Counted from the stretch's first letter, positions 43,616 through 53,861 are shown. The stretch is 64,000 nucleotides of DNA from Hyphomicrobiales bacterium (GCA_947454055.1 CANGIS010000002.1:108036-172035); one strand, 5' to 3'. Notes: generated by a model from the letters alone, not told the origin. Translations and numbers: made by a program.

Positions 43616-45232
43616 ATGCTTCCCGATATCAGAGACGAAAAGCAGCTTCACGCCGCGTTCCGGTGGGATATTCCGGCGCGCTACAACATCGGCGTAGCCG
43701 TCTGCGATCGCTGGGCCGAGCGCGAACCCGAACGCCTCGCTTTGCTCGATGTGGCGGATGACGGCACCGTCACACGGGTAAGCTATCAGGAGCTGCGCGC
43801 CCAATCGAACCGCCTGGCCAATCTTCTGGTGGCTGCCGGCATTGAGCGCGGCGAACGCATAGCCATCTTGCTCCCCCAATCGCGCGAAGTCGCCGAAAGC
43901 CATATCGCCATTTATAAAGCGGGTGCGGTGGCCTTACCCTTGGCCGTCCTGTTCGGCATCGACGCGCTGACCTATCGTCTCGACGATGCAGGCGTCACAG
44001 GGCTGATTACCAATGCGGCGGGGCTTGCCAAACTCCGCTCGGCACCAGACGGCATACCCACCTTCAAGCTGCTGCTGTCGATTGATGGGCCGGACGATGC
44101 AGCCCAAGATTACAACGAGGCCTTGGCCAGCCAGCCATCCGACTTCACACCGGTCGATACCACGCCCGATGATCCGGCTCTGATGATCTATACCTCGGGC
44201 ACCACCGGCCAACCGAAGGGTGCGTTGCATGGCCACCGCGTGTTGCCGGGCCATTTGCCGGGCTTTCAACTGGTGCATGAATTCTTACCCCAAAAGGGCG
44301 ATCTGCTCTGGACGCCCGCCGATTGGGCATGGGCGGGCGGATTGCTCAACGGCCTCTTGCCCTCGCTCTCGCTCGGCATTCCGGTGGTTGCGCGGAAATT
44401 TGAAAAATTCGATCCGGATGAGGCCTGGCAACTGATCGCTGATCTCAAGATCCGCAACATTTTTATTCCGCCCACAGCGCTTCGAATGCTCCGCACCGTT
44501 CCAAACCCGCGCACCACCTATGATATTCAACTCCGCACTATCGCCTCGGCTGGGGAAGCGCTGGGGGCTGAAACGCTGTTATGGGCGCAAGAAGCACTGG
44601 GTCTCACGATTAACGAGGCCTATGGCCAGACCGAGTGCAATCTCGTCATCGGCTCATCGGGTGCCATCGGCATGACCAAACCCGGCTTTATCGGCAAACC
44701 CGTGCCGGGCCATGTCGTGGCCATCATCCGCGAGGATGGTACGCCATGCCAGATCGGCGAAGTGGGCCAAATCGCCATCCAGCGTCCCGACCCCGTGATG
44801 TTTTTGGGCTATTGGAACCGCGAGACGGCAACGGCAGAAAAATTCATCGGCAAGTGGATGACGACCGGCGATCAGGGCGTCACCGATGAAGAAGGCTATA
44901 TCCGCTTCATCGGTCGCGATGACGATGTGATTACATCATCGAGCTATCGCATCGGGCCGGTCGAGATCGAGGATTGTCTGATCTGCCACCCCGCCGTGGC
45001 ACTGGCAGCGGCTGTGGGCAAACCCGATCCACTCAGAACCGAAATTGTGAAAGCCTTTTTGGTGCTGCGACCGGACGTTGAGCCTACCAACGCGCTCAAA
45101 GACGATATCCGCGATTTCGTCAAACAGCGGCTTTCGGCGCATGAATATCCGCGCGAAATTGAATTTGTGGCCTCGCTACCCATGACAACCACCGGCAAAA
45201 TCATTCGCCGCGAGCTTCGCGCGCGCGGCTAA
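43616..45232 (+). CDS. AMP-binding acyl-CoA synthetase
   Basis: A 538-residue adenylate-forming ligase of the medium-chain acyl-CoA/acetyl-CoA synthetase branch. It has the ATP-binding P-loop YTSGTTGQPKG near residue 190, NEAYGQTEC, TTGDQG, GRDDDVITSSSYRIGPVEIE (hinge and CoA region) and the C-terminal catalytic lysine in TTTGKIIRREL. It lies downstream of putR on the same strand, 93 bp away, and before a LysE-type exporter. Exact acyl substrate is unknown. Confidence 0.9.
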   Translation: MLPDIRDEKQLHAAFRWDIPARYNIGVAVCDRWAEREPERLALLDVADDGTVTRVSYQELRAQSNRLANLLVAAGIERGERIAILLPQSREVAESHIAIYKAGAVALPLAVLFGIDALTYRLDDAGVTGLITNAAGLAKLRSAPDGIPTFKLLLSIDGPDDAAQDYNEALASQPSDFTPVDTTPDDPALMIYTSGTTGQPKGALHGHRVLPGHLPGFQLVHEFLPQKGDLLWTPADWAWAGGLLNGLLPSLSLGIPVVARKFEKFDPDEAWQLIADLKIRNIFIPPTALRMLRTVPNPRTTYDIQLRTIASAGEALGAETLLWAQEALGLTINEAYGQTECNLVIGSSGAIGMTKPGFIGKPVPGHVVAIIREDGTPCQIGEVGQIAIQRPDPVMFLGYWNRETATAEKFIGKWMTTGDQGVTDEEGYIRFIGRDDDVITSSSYRIGPVEIEDCLICHPAVALAAAVGKPDPLRTEIVKAFLVLRPDVEPTNALKDDIRDFVKQRLSAHEYPREIEFVASLPMTTTGKIIRRELRARG

Positions 45233-45308
45233 GGCCAGCGGAAACGGGTTTTCGATCCTGCAATATCGGCGTAAGAAGCCCAGATGCTGTTGTGCATTGA
45301 GGCCTCCC

Positions 45309-45959
45309 ATGCCGGTTTTTGACTTTATCCCGTCGCTCCAAACCATCGCACTGTTTTCACTTGCAGCCTTCCTGCTCGCGATCACGCCCGGCCCTGATAT
45401 GGGTCTCTTTCTCGCGCGCACGGTGACGGGCGGGCGCAGCGCGGGCTTTGCGGCGATGTTTGGCGCTTCAACCGGCCTGATTGTGCACGCGACCCTGGCG
45501 GGGCTCGGTCTCTCGGCACTGCTCGCTGCTTCAGCCACCGCGTTTTTCGTGCTCAAAATTGTCGGCGGCCTTTATCTGCTTTGGCTCGCTTATGGGGCGA
45601 TCCGGCACGGCTCGGCCTTTGCCATCGATAAAGACTCGGTGCCCAAACAAAGCCTATTCGCCACTTTTCTCACAGGGCTCGGTATCAACCTCACCAACCC
45701 GAAAGTGATTGTGTTTTTCGTAACCTTCCTGCCGCAATTCATCGATCCTGCCGATCCGATGGCCTCCGGCAAGCTGCTGTTTTTGGGCTTCTTCTTCCTG
45801 CTGATCGGTATCCCTACGGGCGCGGCGATTATTCTTGTCGCCGAAAAATTCACCCGTTTCATGCAATCGTCGCCCAAAGCCATGCGAATTTTCGATTATG
45901 GTTTTGCCGGCGTCATGTCCGCTTTCGCCCTGAAGCTGATCCTGACGCAGGGCCGCTAA
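45309..45959 (+). CDS. LysE/RhtB-family amino acid exporter
   Basis: Inner-membrane efflux protein of 216 residues with about six hydrophobic segments. The family signature FLLAITPGPDMGLFLARTVTGGRSAGFAAMFGASTG is at the N-terminus, and GLGINLTNPKVIVFFVTFLPQFID in the middle. A TTG 12 nt upstream is in frame, but the ATG at 45309 is preceded by GAGG at normal spacing. The substrate cannot be told; RhtB relatives export homoserine, threonine or other neutral amino acids. Confidence 0.9.
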   Translation: MPVFDFIPSLQTIALFSLAAFLLAITPGPDMGLFLARTVTGGRSAGFAAMFGASTGLIVHATLAGLGLSALLAASATAFFVLKIVGGLYLLWLAYGAIRHGSAFAIDKDSVPKQSLFATFLTGLGINLTNPKVIVFFVTFLPQFIDPADPMASGKLLFLGFFFLLIGIPTGAAIILVAEKFTRFMQSSPKAMRIFDYGFAGVMSAFALKLILTQGR

Positions 45960-45971
45960 ATCAACCGGCGA

Positions 45972-46676
45972 TCAAGCAACCTGCAGCGAAATCGCGCCAA
46001 GACCTTCAATATAGGCGCGCATGGTCTGGCCACGCTCGACCTTGCCGACACCTTCGGGCGTACCGGTGAAAATAAGATCGCCCGCCTTCAGCTCGAAATA
46101 ACGCGACAGGATCGCAATCTGCTCCGGCACCGACCAGATCATGTCGGAGAGATCCGAGGATTGCCGCGATTCACCGTTCACCGACACGCTGATCTTGCCG
46201 CGCGACGGATGGCCGACCGAGGAAACCGGATGCAGCGGCCCGATCGGGGCCGAATGATCCGCGCTTTTGCCAACTTCCCACGGGCGCTTCAGCGTCTTAG
46301 CCTCGTCCTGCAAATCGCGCCGCGTCATATCAAGGCCGACCGCGTAGCCGAAGACGTGGGAAAGAGCGTCCGATTCCGAAAGATCGCGGCCACCCGATTT
46401 CAGCGCCACGACCATTTCCACCTCGTGGTGATAATTGCTCGTCATCGGCGGATAGGGGTGCTGGATGGTGGTATCCGCCGGGCAGGCTTGAACGGCGTCG
46501 GAGGCCTTTTGGAAGAAAAATGGCGGTTCACGATTCGGATCGCCGCCCATTTCGCGCGCATGGGCTGCGTAATTGCGGCCTATACAATAGATGCGACGAA
46601 CGGGAAAAGCCTTATCGCTCCCCATCACAGAAAGGGTGGCGCGTGGCTCGATCTCGATCGCAAACGAAACACTCAT
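45972..46676 (-). CDS. Fumarylacetoacetate hydrolase family protein
   Basis: A 234-residue FAH-fold hydrolase. RRIYCIGRNYAAHAREMG, PFFFQKASDA, NYHHEVEMVVAL (metal-binding Glu pair) and GDLIFTGTPEGVGKV are typical of the fumarylpyruvate hydrolase/isomerase group. An earlier in-frame ATG is 15 nt upstream; the one at 46676 has GGAGAAT at the right spacing. It converges with the LysE gene. Its pathway is not shown by the neighbours. Confidence 0.9.
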   Translation of the reverse strand: MSVSFAIEIEPRATLSVMGSDKAFPVRRIYCIGRNYAAHAREMGGDPNREPPFFFQKASDAVQACPADTTIQHPYPPMTSNYHHEVEMVVALKSGGRDLSESDALSHVFGYAVGLDMTRRDLQDEAKTLKRPWEVGKSADHSAPIGPLHPVSSVGHPSRGKISVSVNGESRQSSDLSDMIWSVPEQIAILSRYFELKAGDLIFTGTPEGVGKVERGQTMRAYIEGLGAISLQVA

Positions 46677-46777
46677 ACGGTAATTCTCCAATTCTCTTCT
46701 CTAACGACCCGGCTATGCGCTAAAGCTAACGCAACACTGACCGAGCGACGGCGTACTGGCAAGGGCGCACCCCATTG

Positions 46778-47380
46778 ATGAGGAACGAGACCGTGACCGA
46801 GAGCGAGACCAAAACCCGCAAGAAACTTTCCCCGCTCGTTCGGCTCGCTTTTGATATGGGGCCTCTACTGGTCTTTTTCATCGGCTACAGCTTCGGTGAT
46901 TTCTTTATTGCGACGGCCACCTTCATGGTGGCGCTCTTTGCGGCGATGGCGGCCTCGTTCATCCTGACGCGGCATTTACCGATCATGTCGATCGTTTCAG
47001 GCATCATCGTTGCGGTGTTTGGCGGGCTGACGCTGTTTTTGCACGACGAAACTTTTTTCCGGATGAAACCGACCATCATCTACGCGCTGTTCGGCAGTTT
47101 GCTGCTGGGCGGCCTGATGCTCGGCAAGCCGCTGCTTGCCGCGGTTCTTGGCGAAGCGGTTGATCTGACGGAAGAAGGCTGGAAGCTTTTGAGCCTGCGC
47201 TGGGGCGTGTTTTTCTTCGGTCTTGCCCTGCTCAACGAAATCGTGCGCCTTTGGTTGCCAGATTATTGGGTCATGTTCAAAGTCTTCGGCGCCACCGCTC
47301 TCACCCTCGCCTTTGCCATGTCGCAAACGCCTTTGATGCTTAAATATGAGCGCAACAAAGACGCGGGCGAAACGGAATAA
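46778..47380 (+). CDS. Inner-membrane-spanning protein YciB / septation protein A
   Basis: A 200-residue membrane protein with about five hydrophobic segments and the YciB/IspZ pattern: LAFDMGPLLVFFIGYSFGDFFIATATFMV, then FGGLTLFLHDETFFRMKPTIIYALFGSLLLG and FFFGLALLNEIVRLWLPDYWVMFKVFG. In other bacteria it is linked to cell envelope synthesis and division. GTG at 46793 has a better Shine-Dalgarno (GAGGA, spacing 8) than the ATG at 46778 and may be the true start. It converges with ccmG. Confidence 0.92.
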   Translation: MRNETVTESETKTRKKLSPLVRLAFDMGPLLVFFIGYSFGDFFIATATFMVALFAAMAASFILTRHLPIMSIVSGIIVAVFGGLTLFLHDETFFRMKPTIIYALFGSLLLGGLMLGKPLLAAVLGEAVDLTEEGWKLLSLRWGVFFFGLALLNEIVRLWLPDYWVMFKVFGATALTLAFAMSQTPLMLKYERNKDAGETE

Positions 47381-47392
47381 GCGCGGGGCTCT

Positions 47393-47968
47393 TTATCCGC
47401 CCTTCGAGGCTTTCTCGATCGCCGCATTGATCGGCCCGCGAAGGGCATCCTCGGTCAGGGGGCCGACATGCTTGTAGACGATCTGGCCGTTGCGATCGAT
47501 GACGAAACTTTCCGGAACGCCATACACGCCCCAATCAATCGCGGCACGCCCGATGACATCCATGCCCACGGCGGTATAGGGGTTGCCCAACGCGCCCAGA
47601 AAGCGGCGCGCATTGTCCGGCTCGTCCTTGTAATCGATCCCCATCAGACGCACCCGCCCGTCACCGGCCAATTTCAGCAGCAAGGGATGCTCTTCCCGAC
47701 ACGGCGCGCACCAGGACGCAAATATATTGATAACGGTGACCTGACCTTTCAGATCGCCCGTTGAAAAGCCCGGAAGGGACAAGCCACCGGCATTGCCACC
47801 CGACAAAGCCGGCAAGGAAAAATCAGGCGCCGGACGGCCGATCAGCGTCGAGGGAATGGCCAGACTAGGGCCGCGCCAAAGGCTGTAGAGAAACAGAACC
47901 GAGAGCACGCTAAAAATCGCACTGGGCAGAACAAACAAACTCAAACCACTGGCTTTTGCGATGCTCAT
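47393..47968 (-). CDS. ccmG: Cytochrome c biogenesis thioredoxin-like protein CcmG/DsbE
   Basis: Membrane-anchored periplasmic thiol reductase of 191 residues, acting on apocytochrome c or CcmH during haem attachment. It has an N-terminal transmembrane helix (about residues 9-30), PAPDFSLPAL, and the thioredoxin motif WCAPC followed by REEHP. Its start overlaps the ccmD end by 4 bp in a purH-ccmC-ccmD-ccmG unit. Confidence 0.94.
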   Translation of the reverse strand: MSIAKASGLSLFVLPSAIFSVLSVLFLYSLWRGPSLAIPSTLIGRPAPDFSLPALSGGNAGGLSLPGFSTGDLKGQVTVINIFASWCAPCREEHPLLLKLAGDGRVRLMGIDYKDEPDNARRFLGALGNPYTAVGMDVIGRAAIDWGVYGVPESFVIDRNGQIVYKHVGPLTEDALRGPINAAIEKASKGG

Positions 47969-48135
47969 CTCAAATCCCCATCCGACCGGCGCCGGGCTCC
48001 TGCCGCCTCCAGCTCCTCAAGCGCCTTTTTCTGTAACCGGAAATCCGTAACGATCCAGTATACAAGACCGATCAAAATGCAGATAGCTGCAAGGTACGCC
48101 GCAACAATAAATCCCAGATGCGGATCATCCATCAT
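47965..48135 (-). CDS. ccmD: Haem exporter protein CcmD
   Basis: A 56-residue membrane peptide with one transmembrane helix (FIVAAYLAAICILIGLVYWIV) followed by a basic, charged tail. CcmD is the small subunit of the CcmABCD haem-handling complex. The ATG at 48135 overlaps the ccmC stop as ATGA, which decides the start over longer in-frame options inside ccmC. Confidence 0.88.
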   Translation of the reverse strand: MMDDPHLGFIVAAYLAAICILIGLVYWIVTDFRLQKKALEELEAAGARRRSDGDLR

Positions 48136-48875
48136 GCTGAAAAGCCTTGCGTTTCCCTGCTCGCTGCCATCAGCCCGAGCGTACGGACCCGACGACGCAA
48201 AATCTCGTTGCGCATCGCCGCCATATGCAGGCAGACCATGACCAAAGTGAGGCCCAAAGCCACCGTCAGCAAAGGCCACAGCATCGAGGCATCAATCGTC
48301 GAGCCGCCCATCCGAAACACACTGGCAGGTTGATGCAAGGTATTCCACCAATCGACCGAAAACTTGACAATAGGGAGATTGATCGCGCCCACCAGCGTCA
48401 TCACGGCTGCCGCCCGCCCCGCGCGCGCCGGATCTTCATACGCGTTCCACAACGCCAAAATGCCGCAATACATCAAAAACAGCACGAGCACAGAGGTCAA
48501 TCTTGCGTCCCATACCCACCATGCCCCCCACATCGGGCGACCCCACAGCGATCCGGTGATCAGACACAAAAAGGTAAAGGCCGCGCCGATCGGTGCCATC
48601 GCCTTCGCCGATACATCCGCCAGCGGGTGCCGCCAGACCAGCGTCCCGATCGAGGACAGCGCCATCATGCCGTAGCAGGCCGTGGAGAGCCACGCCGCCG
48701 GTACATGGATATAAATGATGCGGACCGTTTCACCCTGCTGATAATCAGCCGGTGCAAGCGCAAAGGCACCATAAAATCCGATGCCGGCCAGAACCGCCCC
48801 AAGCGCGCCCACCCATGGAATGGCAAGGCGGGCGAAGGCTAAAAATCGGCTCGGATTGGCAAAGGTGAGGTTCAT
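48132..48875 (-). CDS. ccmC: Haem exporter/handling protein CcmC
   Basis: Inner-membrane protein of 247 residues with six transmembrane segments. The periplasmic tryptophan-rich WWD motif is GRPMWGAWWVWDARLTS, and flanking haem-ligand His are in IYIHVPAAWLS and NTLHQP. It loads haem onto CcmE. It begins 6 nt after the purH stop. The usual partners ccmA and ccmB are not upstream; purH takes that place. Confidence 0.94.
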   Translation of the reverse strand: MNLTFANPSRFLAFARLAIPWVGALGAVLAGIGFYGAFALAPADYQQGETVRIIYIHVPAAWLSTACYGMMALSSIGTLVWRHPLADVSAKAMAPIGAAFTFLCLITGSLWGRPMWGAWWVWDARLTSVLVLFLMYCGILALWNAYEDPARAGRAAAVMTLVGAINLPIVKFSVDWWNTLHQPASVFRMGGSTIDASMLWPLLTVALGLTLVMVCLHMAAMRNEILRRRVRTLGLMAASRETQGFSA

Positions 48876-48881
48876 GCGGCC

Positions 48882-50471
48882 TTAATGCCTGAAATGACGG
48901 GTGTCGGTAAAGACCATAGCGAGCCCATGCGCGTCGGCTGCTGCAATCACCTCATCGTCCCGCATCGAGCCGCCGGGCTGAATAACGGCGGTTGCGCCCG
49001 CTTCGGCCGCGGCCAGTAAGCCGTCGGCAAACGGAAAAAACGCATCGGACGCAACGACCGAACCGATCGCCAGACTTTCAGGCTCATGCGCGAGCTTGGC
49101 AGCATCCGCCGCCTTCCACGCTGCAATACGGGCCGAATCGATCCGGCTCATCTGTCCGGCACCGATACCGACGGTTGCCCCGTCCTTGGCATAGACAATC
49201 GCGTTGGATTTGACGTGCTTGGCGATGCGGAACGCAAACCGCAAATCGGAAAATTCCGCGGCCGTGGGTGCGCGTTTGGTCACAACCCGCAGCGTCATGT
49301 CGTCGACCACCACATTGTCTCTGGCCTGCGCCAGAAAACCGCCCGCGACCGAACGCACCAACAGACCCGCCCGACGCGGATCGGGCATGCCTCCCGTGAG
49401 CAGCAAACGGAGGTTTTTCTTGGCCGCCACGATTGCGATGGCCTCGTCATCGGCCTCGGGCGCGACGATCACTTCGGTGAAAATTTCGACAATCGCGCGC
49501 GCGGCTTCCGCATCGAGCCGCCGGTTGACCGCAACAATCCCGCCAAAGGCCGAGACGGGATCACACCGCAGCGCATGGCGATAGGCCTCCGCCAGCGTGC
49601 TGCCAATGGCCGCACCTGCCGGATTGGCATGTTTGACGATGACGGCAGCAGCAATCGACGGGTCAAATTCGGCGACACATTCAAACGCGGCATCCGTATC
49701 ATTGATGTTGTTGAACGAGAGCTGCTTGCCCTGCAATTGCCGCGCGGTCGCAACCCCCGGCCGCTGCTCCGGCGTGCGGTAAAACGCCGCCGATTGATGC
49801 GGGTTTTCGCCATAGCGCAGCACCTCGATCCGGTGTCCGCCCAGCGTCCGCCAATCCGGCGTCGCCTCGCCCTCTTGGGTGGCAAACCAGTTCGCAATCG
49901 CTGAATCATAGGACGCCGTGCGCGAGAACGCTTTGGCCGCCAAGAACCGGCGCGCCTTCAGCGTGGTCGATCCCTGGTTCGACTGCAACTCGTCCAGAAT
50001 GAGGCCGTAATCGCCGGTATCGACGATGACCGCCACATCAGCATGGTTTTTTGCCGCCCCGCGGATCATTGCCGGACCGCCCACATCGATATTCTCGATC
50101 GAGGTCGCATAATCATCGGTCTTCGCAATCGTCTCCTCGAAGGGATAGAGATTGACGACCAAGAGATCGATCGGCCCGATGCCGTGGGCGAGCATGGCGG
50201 CCTCGTGCTCGGGATTGCCGCGAATGGCAAGCAACCCGCCATGAACTTTCGGATGCAGCGTCTTGACGCGGCCATCCATCATTTCAGGAAATCCGGTAAG
50301 ATCGGAAACATCGCGGACGGGCAAGCCCGCGGCAGCCAGCGCTTTGGCCGTTCCACCCGTCGAAAGCAACTCGATACCGTACCCGTGCAGGGCCTTGGCA
50401 AAATCCAAAAGCCCCGTCTTGTCGGACACGGAGAGAAGAGCGCGCGTTACTCGGCGCAGATGATGGGGCAT
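48882..50471 (-). CDS. purH: Bifunctional AICAR transformylase / IMP cyclohydrolase
   Basis: Last two steps of purine synthesis. The 529-residue protein has the N-terminal MGS-like cyclohydrolase domain ([45 protein letters not shown]) and the C-terminal transformylase ([46 protein letters not shown]). Located after the heparinase-like gene and before ccmC, on the same strand. Confidence 0.96.
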   Translation of the reverse strand: MPHHLRRVTRALLSVSDKTGLLDFAKALHGYGIELLSTGGTAKALAAAGLPVRDVSDLTGFPEMMDGRVKTLHPKVHGGLLAIRGNPEHEAAMLAHGIGPIDLLVVNLYPFEETIAKTDDYATSIENIDVGGPAMIRGAAKNHADVAVIVDTGDYGLILDELQSNQGSTTLKARRFLAAKAFSRTASYDSAIANWFATQEGEATPDWRTLGGHRIEVLRYGENPHQSAAFYRTPEQRPGVATARQLQGKQLSFNNINDTDAAFECVAEFDPSIAAAVIVKHANPAGAAIGSTLAEAYRHALRCDPVSAFGGIVAVNRRLDAEAARAIVEIFTEVIVAPEADDEAIAIVAAKKNLRLLLTGGMPDPRRAGLLVRSVAGGFLAQARDNVVVDDMTLRVVTKRAPTAAEFSDLRFAFRIAKHVKSNAIVYAKDGATVGIGAGQMSRIDSARIAAWKAADAAKLAHEPESLAIGSVVASDAFFPFADGLLAAAEAGATAVIQPGGSMRDDEVIAAADAHGLAMVFTDTRHFRH

Positions 50472-50569
50472 CGAATTTGACCTTGCTGAAACGATAGGGC
50501 GGAGTGTTTGAATATCACGGCTGACGATTGTCGATAAGATTGGCCTTTAGGCGGATGACCGATCCCCGA

Positions 50570-52255
50570 TCAGCGCGGAATCTCCGTTGAATCGCCACGG
50601 ATAAGTGACCATTTAACCCGCGCGCGTTGGGCAAGATCCCCGTCAATCACAAGCTGCGTTGTACGGCGCATCCCGTCGAGGCTCGCAAATAACACGCTGT
50701 CATCCCTCTGCACCGGCGCATCCGCGGCAAAGGTCCAGGTTTGGCCCGATGGCATGATCAACCGCACAATATCGTGTTCGACCGCCTCGGCCGTGATGCC
50801 CGGATGAAGATGAAACCGGATGGCATAGCTCAAAGGTTTGTTGCCATCCTTTTCGCGCACCGGCCGGATCGTATCCTCACCCATCAGCCAGGCGCCCTGA
50901 TGATCCAGCGTCAGCGACCGGCCATGGATAACCCCGAACCGTCGGGCATAGCCGTCATGGGAGGCGGTGATCCGTTCGCTTTCCGGATCACTTTCCCGCA
51001 AAGCCGGAACGCGGGACGGGCCACCAATCATCGGGCTGCCCGACATTCTGCTGCCCTCCTGCCCCGCAACAAACCGGCACGACGATGTATCGCCGACAAC
51101 GAGCGTGGAATGGGCAGCGGTCGCACGGGCCATAAGCCGCCGCGCTTCATGCCCCGCGGGCGGCGCGCCGCAATTGGTAATCAGCTTTTCGCCGCCATCG
51201 GACAGTTCGAACGAGAGACAACCGGCATGGGCAAAGCCGGAATAGGCTTCCGGCGGCGGTTGGCCGACATCCATGACCAGAACGGTGTCTTTGCCCTGAA
51301 TTCGGCGATAACCGGACGGACCCGCCGTCTCCGCACCGGCCGATCTTGTGTCTTGATAGGCCAACAGCGTCGCAATCAGATCGGGTGCGGTGGCCGTCAT
51401 CCCGTTAAACAAGGCAAGCGTGCCGTCGCCATGCCGGAACAACCGGATCATCGGCATCATCCGGTCAATCGCATTGAGCAATTCGGCCGGCGGGGTCAGC
51501 GATTGCGACAAGAAACAATGCCGTAGCGGCAAAAGATCGGCCAGAAGATCAACAATTTTTTGCGGATTACGGCTGATATGCCCGCCGTCGGAGAGAATTT
51601 CGCGGTCAATTTGACGATTGAAATGGTCGACCACCCGTTTCGTACGGCGTGGGCCCAGATCGGTGCATAACGCAACCAGCACAAGGGCAAGCGCTGCGTG
51701 CAGGCGACCCTCCCGTTGGTCGATGCGACGGGACTTCCGCCATAAAAACGTCGACTGGCGGCGAATCGACCCCATGAATCGCCGGTAAAAAGCGCGGTCG
51801 GCACCGTCCAGAATCAAAGGCGAGTGACTGAGCCATGCAATCAATCGCTGGGCGATGACCGGCGTATCCCAGGTCGGCGATCCGTCCGGCTTGCCACATC
51901 CCGAAATCCAGTCATCCACAAGTGTGCGGGCATTGGCGCGGGCGAGCGCGGTGTCGGCGGCCCGGATATCCCGCAGCCATCCGAAGCCCATCAGCCCCAC
52001 TGTCCATTCCTGTGACGGCGGAACGGCATCGAAAGGCGAACGGCCGCCGGTTGCAACAACCTTGCCGGCAAATGCGAAATAGCCGGAATAAATATCGCCG
52101 GCCGCCGTCGGATCCGTCGTGCGCAAATCCTGCGGCGCGATCTGGATCCGCTCGATCCTGCCGCGGAAAGGAGTTGGCCTGAGCCACCGGACGGTGGACA
52201 ACGCCATCGCGGCGGAACGCACCGCCGCGCGACGAAGCGCAAAGCTCACGCCCAT
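50570..52255 (-). CDS. Heparinase II/III-family protein
   Basis: A 561-residue protein from the ATG at 52255 (a TTG at 52315 would add 20 residues). The N-terminal half is an alpha/alpha-barrel-like region (NARTLVDDWISG, TWDTPVIAQRLIAWLSHSPLIL, LLADLLPLRHCF) and the C-terminal half is the beta-rich heparinase II/III domain (YRRIQGKDTVLVMDVGQPPPEAY, FAHAGCLSFELSDGGEKLITNCG, HDGYARRFGVIHGRSLTLD). Rhizobiales keep such a gene between rsmB and purH; its polysaccharide substrate is not known. It is not obviously exported. Confidence 0.86.
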   Translation of the reverse strand: MGVSFALRRAAVRSAAMALSTVRWLRPTPFRGRIERIQIAPQDLRTTDPTAAGDIYSGYFAFAGKVVATGGRSPFDAVPPSQEWTVGLMGFGWLRDIRAADTALARANARTLVDDWISGCGKPDGSPTWDTPVIAQRLIAWLSHSPLILDGADRAFYRRFMGSIRRQSTFLWRKSRRIDQREGRLHAALALVLVALCTDLGPRRTKRVVDHFNRQIDREILSDGGHISRNPQKIVDLLADLLPLRHCFLSQSLTPPAELLNAIDRMMPMIRLFRHGDGTLALFNGMTATAPDLIATLLAYQDTRSAGAETAGPSGYRRIQGKDTVLVMDVGQPPPEAYSGFAHAGCLSFELSDGGEKLITNCGAPPAGHEARRLMARATAAHSTLVVGDTSSCRFVAGQEGSRMSGSPMIGGPSRVPALRESDPESERITASHDGYARRFGVIHGRSLTLDHQGAWLMGEDTIRPVREKDGNKPLSYAIRFHLHPGITAEAVEHDIVRLIMPSGQTWTFAADAPVQRDDSVLFASLDGMRRTTQLVIDGDLAQRARVKWSLIRGDSTEIPR

Positions 52256-52377
52256 CCAGAATTCCAATCCGCTACGTTGTTCCAACCTTAAACCCACTTC
52301 GCCGTTGCCGATCAAACGCCGTCATACCCTGTTTGGCGACGGATCGCCAAATGCCTTGGCCATCAATTATGGGGAAC

Positions 52378-53739
52378 TTATGTCCGAACCAGCCGGGCGG
52401 CGAAAAATCCATCGATCCCCTGCAGACGCGGATCCTCGTTCGGCAACATCGAGGGCAAGGTACGCAACTCGCCCTGACCATTGATCGCGCGGGCCAGATC
52501 CGGTCCAAGCCGCGCCATATCGTCCTTGCCGAAGGGAGCGCGCGTCACGCGATCATCGGCGGCGAGCAGAGCCGCAATCTGGTCTTCGCCCTCTTCAGGC
52601 TCCAGCGAGCAGGTGCAATACACCAGCCGTCCGCCCGGTTTGAGCATCCCGATCGCCTTGTTCAACAGGCGGGATTGCAAAGCGGCAAGCTTTCGCATGT
52701 CATCGGGCTCTTTGGTCCACAAGACATCGGGATGGCGGCGGATGGTGCCGGTGGCCGTACACGGCGCATCGAGCAAAATCGCATCGAAAGGCCCGCCATT
52801 ATAAAGCATCGCATCCCGCGCAATCGTTTCGACGGAAAACCGCAGCCGTGTCATGTTCTCGCTCAACCGTTCAAGCCGCTTGGCCGACCGGTCGATGGCG
52901 GTAACGGTTGCACCCGCCGCCGCCAATTGCGCGGTCTTGCCGCCCGGTGCGGCGCAAAGATCGGCGATCACCTCGCCGGGCTTCGGATCCAAGAGCATAG
53001 CGGGCAATGCTGCGGCGGCATCCTGAACCCACCATTCCCCGTCCACATAGCCGGGAAGCGACACAACATTGGTGCGTCCCTTCAGGCGCAGCGAGCCCGT
53101 CGGCAAAATGACCGCGTCGAGCCGCTCGGCCCAACCGGCCGCGTCACCCTTCACCGTCAGATCGACGGAGGCTTCCTGCATATTGGCGGCGGCAATCTTT
53201 TTGGCCCCCTCCTCGCCATAGGCTTTGGTCCATTTGGCGGCGAGCCATTCGGGCGTATCGCGGTTCAACGGATCATCATTGGCCAGAATGGCCTCCCGCT
53301 CCCGCGCAATCGTGCGAAGCAGGCCATTGGCAAGCTTGATAAAGCGGCGGGCTTCGGGGTCGGCCTGAACCAGCCTGACCGACAGATCAACCGCCGCATG
53401 ATCGGGCACATCGAGATAAAGAAGTTGCGCAACGCCTGCGACAAGGATCGATTCAAGCCGGCCGGAATGATCGGGTAGGCCTTTTTCGAGCCGCTTCATC
53501 AAGGCTTCACCAATCGTACCCAGACGGCGGGTCGCCGCCATCGCAATCGCCCGCGCCAATCCGCGATCGCGATCCGACAATGCCTTGCCATCGGGGCCGG
53601 ACAGGATCCGGTCGAGCGTTTCATCGAGCGGCAGGCTCCGGATCAGCAGGTCGTCAATGGCCAGCATGGCGCACCGACGGGCCACAAGGCCCGGGATTTC
53701 TTCGGTTGAAGGGGTCTCGCCCGTCTCTAAATCAGTCAT
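52378..53739 (-). CDS. rsmB: 16S rRNA (cytosine-967-C5)-methyltransferase family protein
   Basis: A 453-residue RsmB/NOP2 methyltransferase. It has an N-terminal NusB-like RNA-binding region (about residues 20-150), the SAM site CAAPGGKTAQLAAAG, DAPCTATGTIRRHPDV and the second catalytic Cys in CTCSLEPEEGEDQ. A TTG 15 nt upstream is in frame, but the ATG at 53739 has GGGAAG upstream. First gene of an rsmB-heparinase-purH-ccmCDG strand. Confidence 0.9.
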   Translation of the reverse strand: MTDLETGETPSTEEIPGLVARRCAMLAIDDLLIRSLPLDETLDRILSGPDGKALSDRDRGLARAIAMAATRRLGTIGEALMKRLEKGLPDHSGRLESILVAGVAQLLYLDVPDHAAVDLSVRLVQADPEARRFIKLANGLLRTIAREREAILANDDPLNRDTPEWLAAKWTKAYGEEGAKKIAAANMQEASVDLTVKGDAAGWAERLDAVILPTGSLRLKGRTNVVSLPGYVDGEWWVQDAAAALPAMLLDPKPGEVIADLCAAPGGKTAQLAAAGATVTAIDRSAKRLERLSENMTRLRFSVETIARDAMLYNGGPFDAILLDAPCTATGTIRRHPDVLWTKEPDDMRKLAALQSRLLNKAIGMLKPGGRLVYCTCSLEPEEGEDQIAALLAADDRVTRAPFGKDDMARLGPDLARAINGQGELRTLPSMLPNEDPRLQGIDGFFAARLVRT

Positions 53740-53861
53740 CAAGGTGCTTCCCAAAGGTGTGTTCGGTCTGCGGTTCCAGCAAGGACCGGCTTGACCAGAC
53801 GCTCTCTATGCCGCCAGAAGGGGGTCAGCTGCAAGTTTTACCGTCTCCGGAGCCTCATTCT

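Noticed and set aside
52333-53478. 381-codon open frame on the plus strand over rsmB
   Set aside because: Antisense to rsmB; composition is Arg/His/Gly-rich as expected of a shadow frame.
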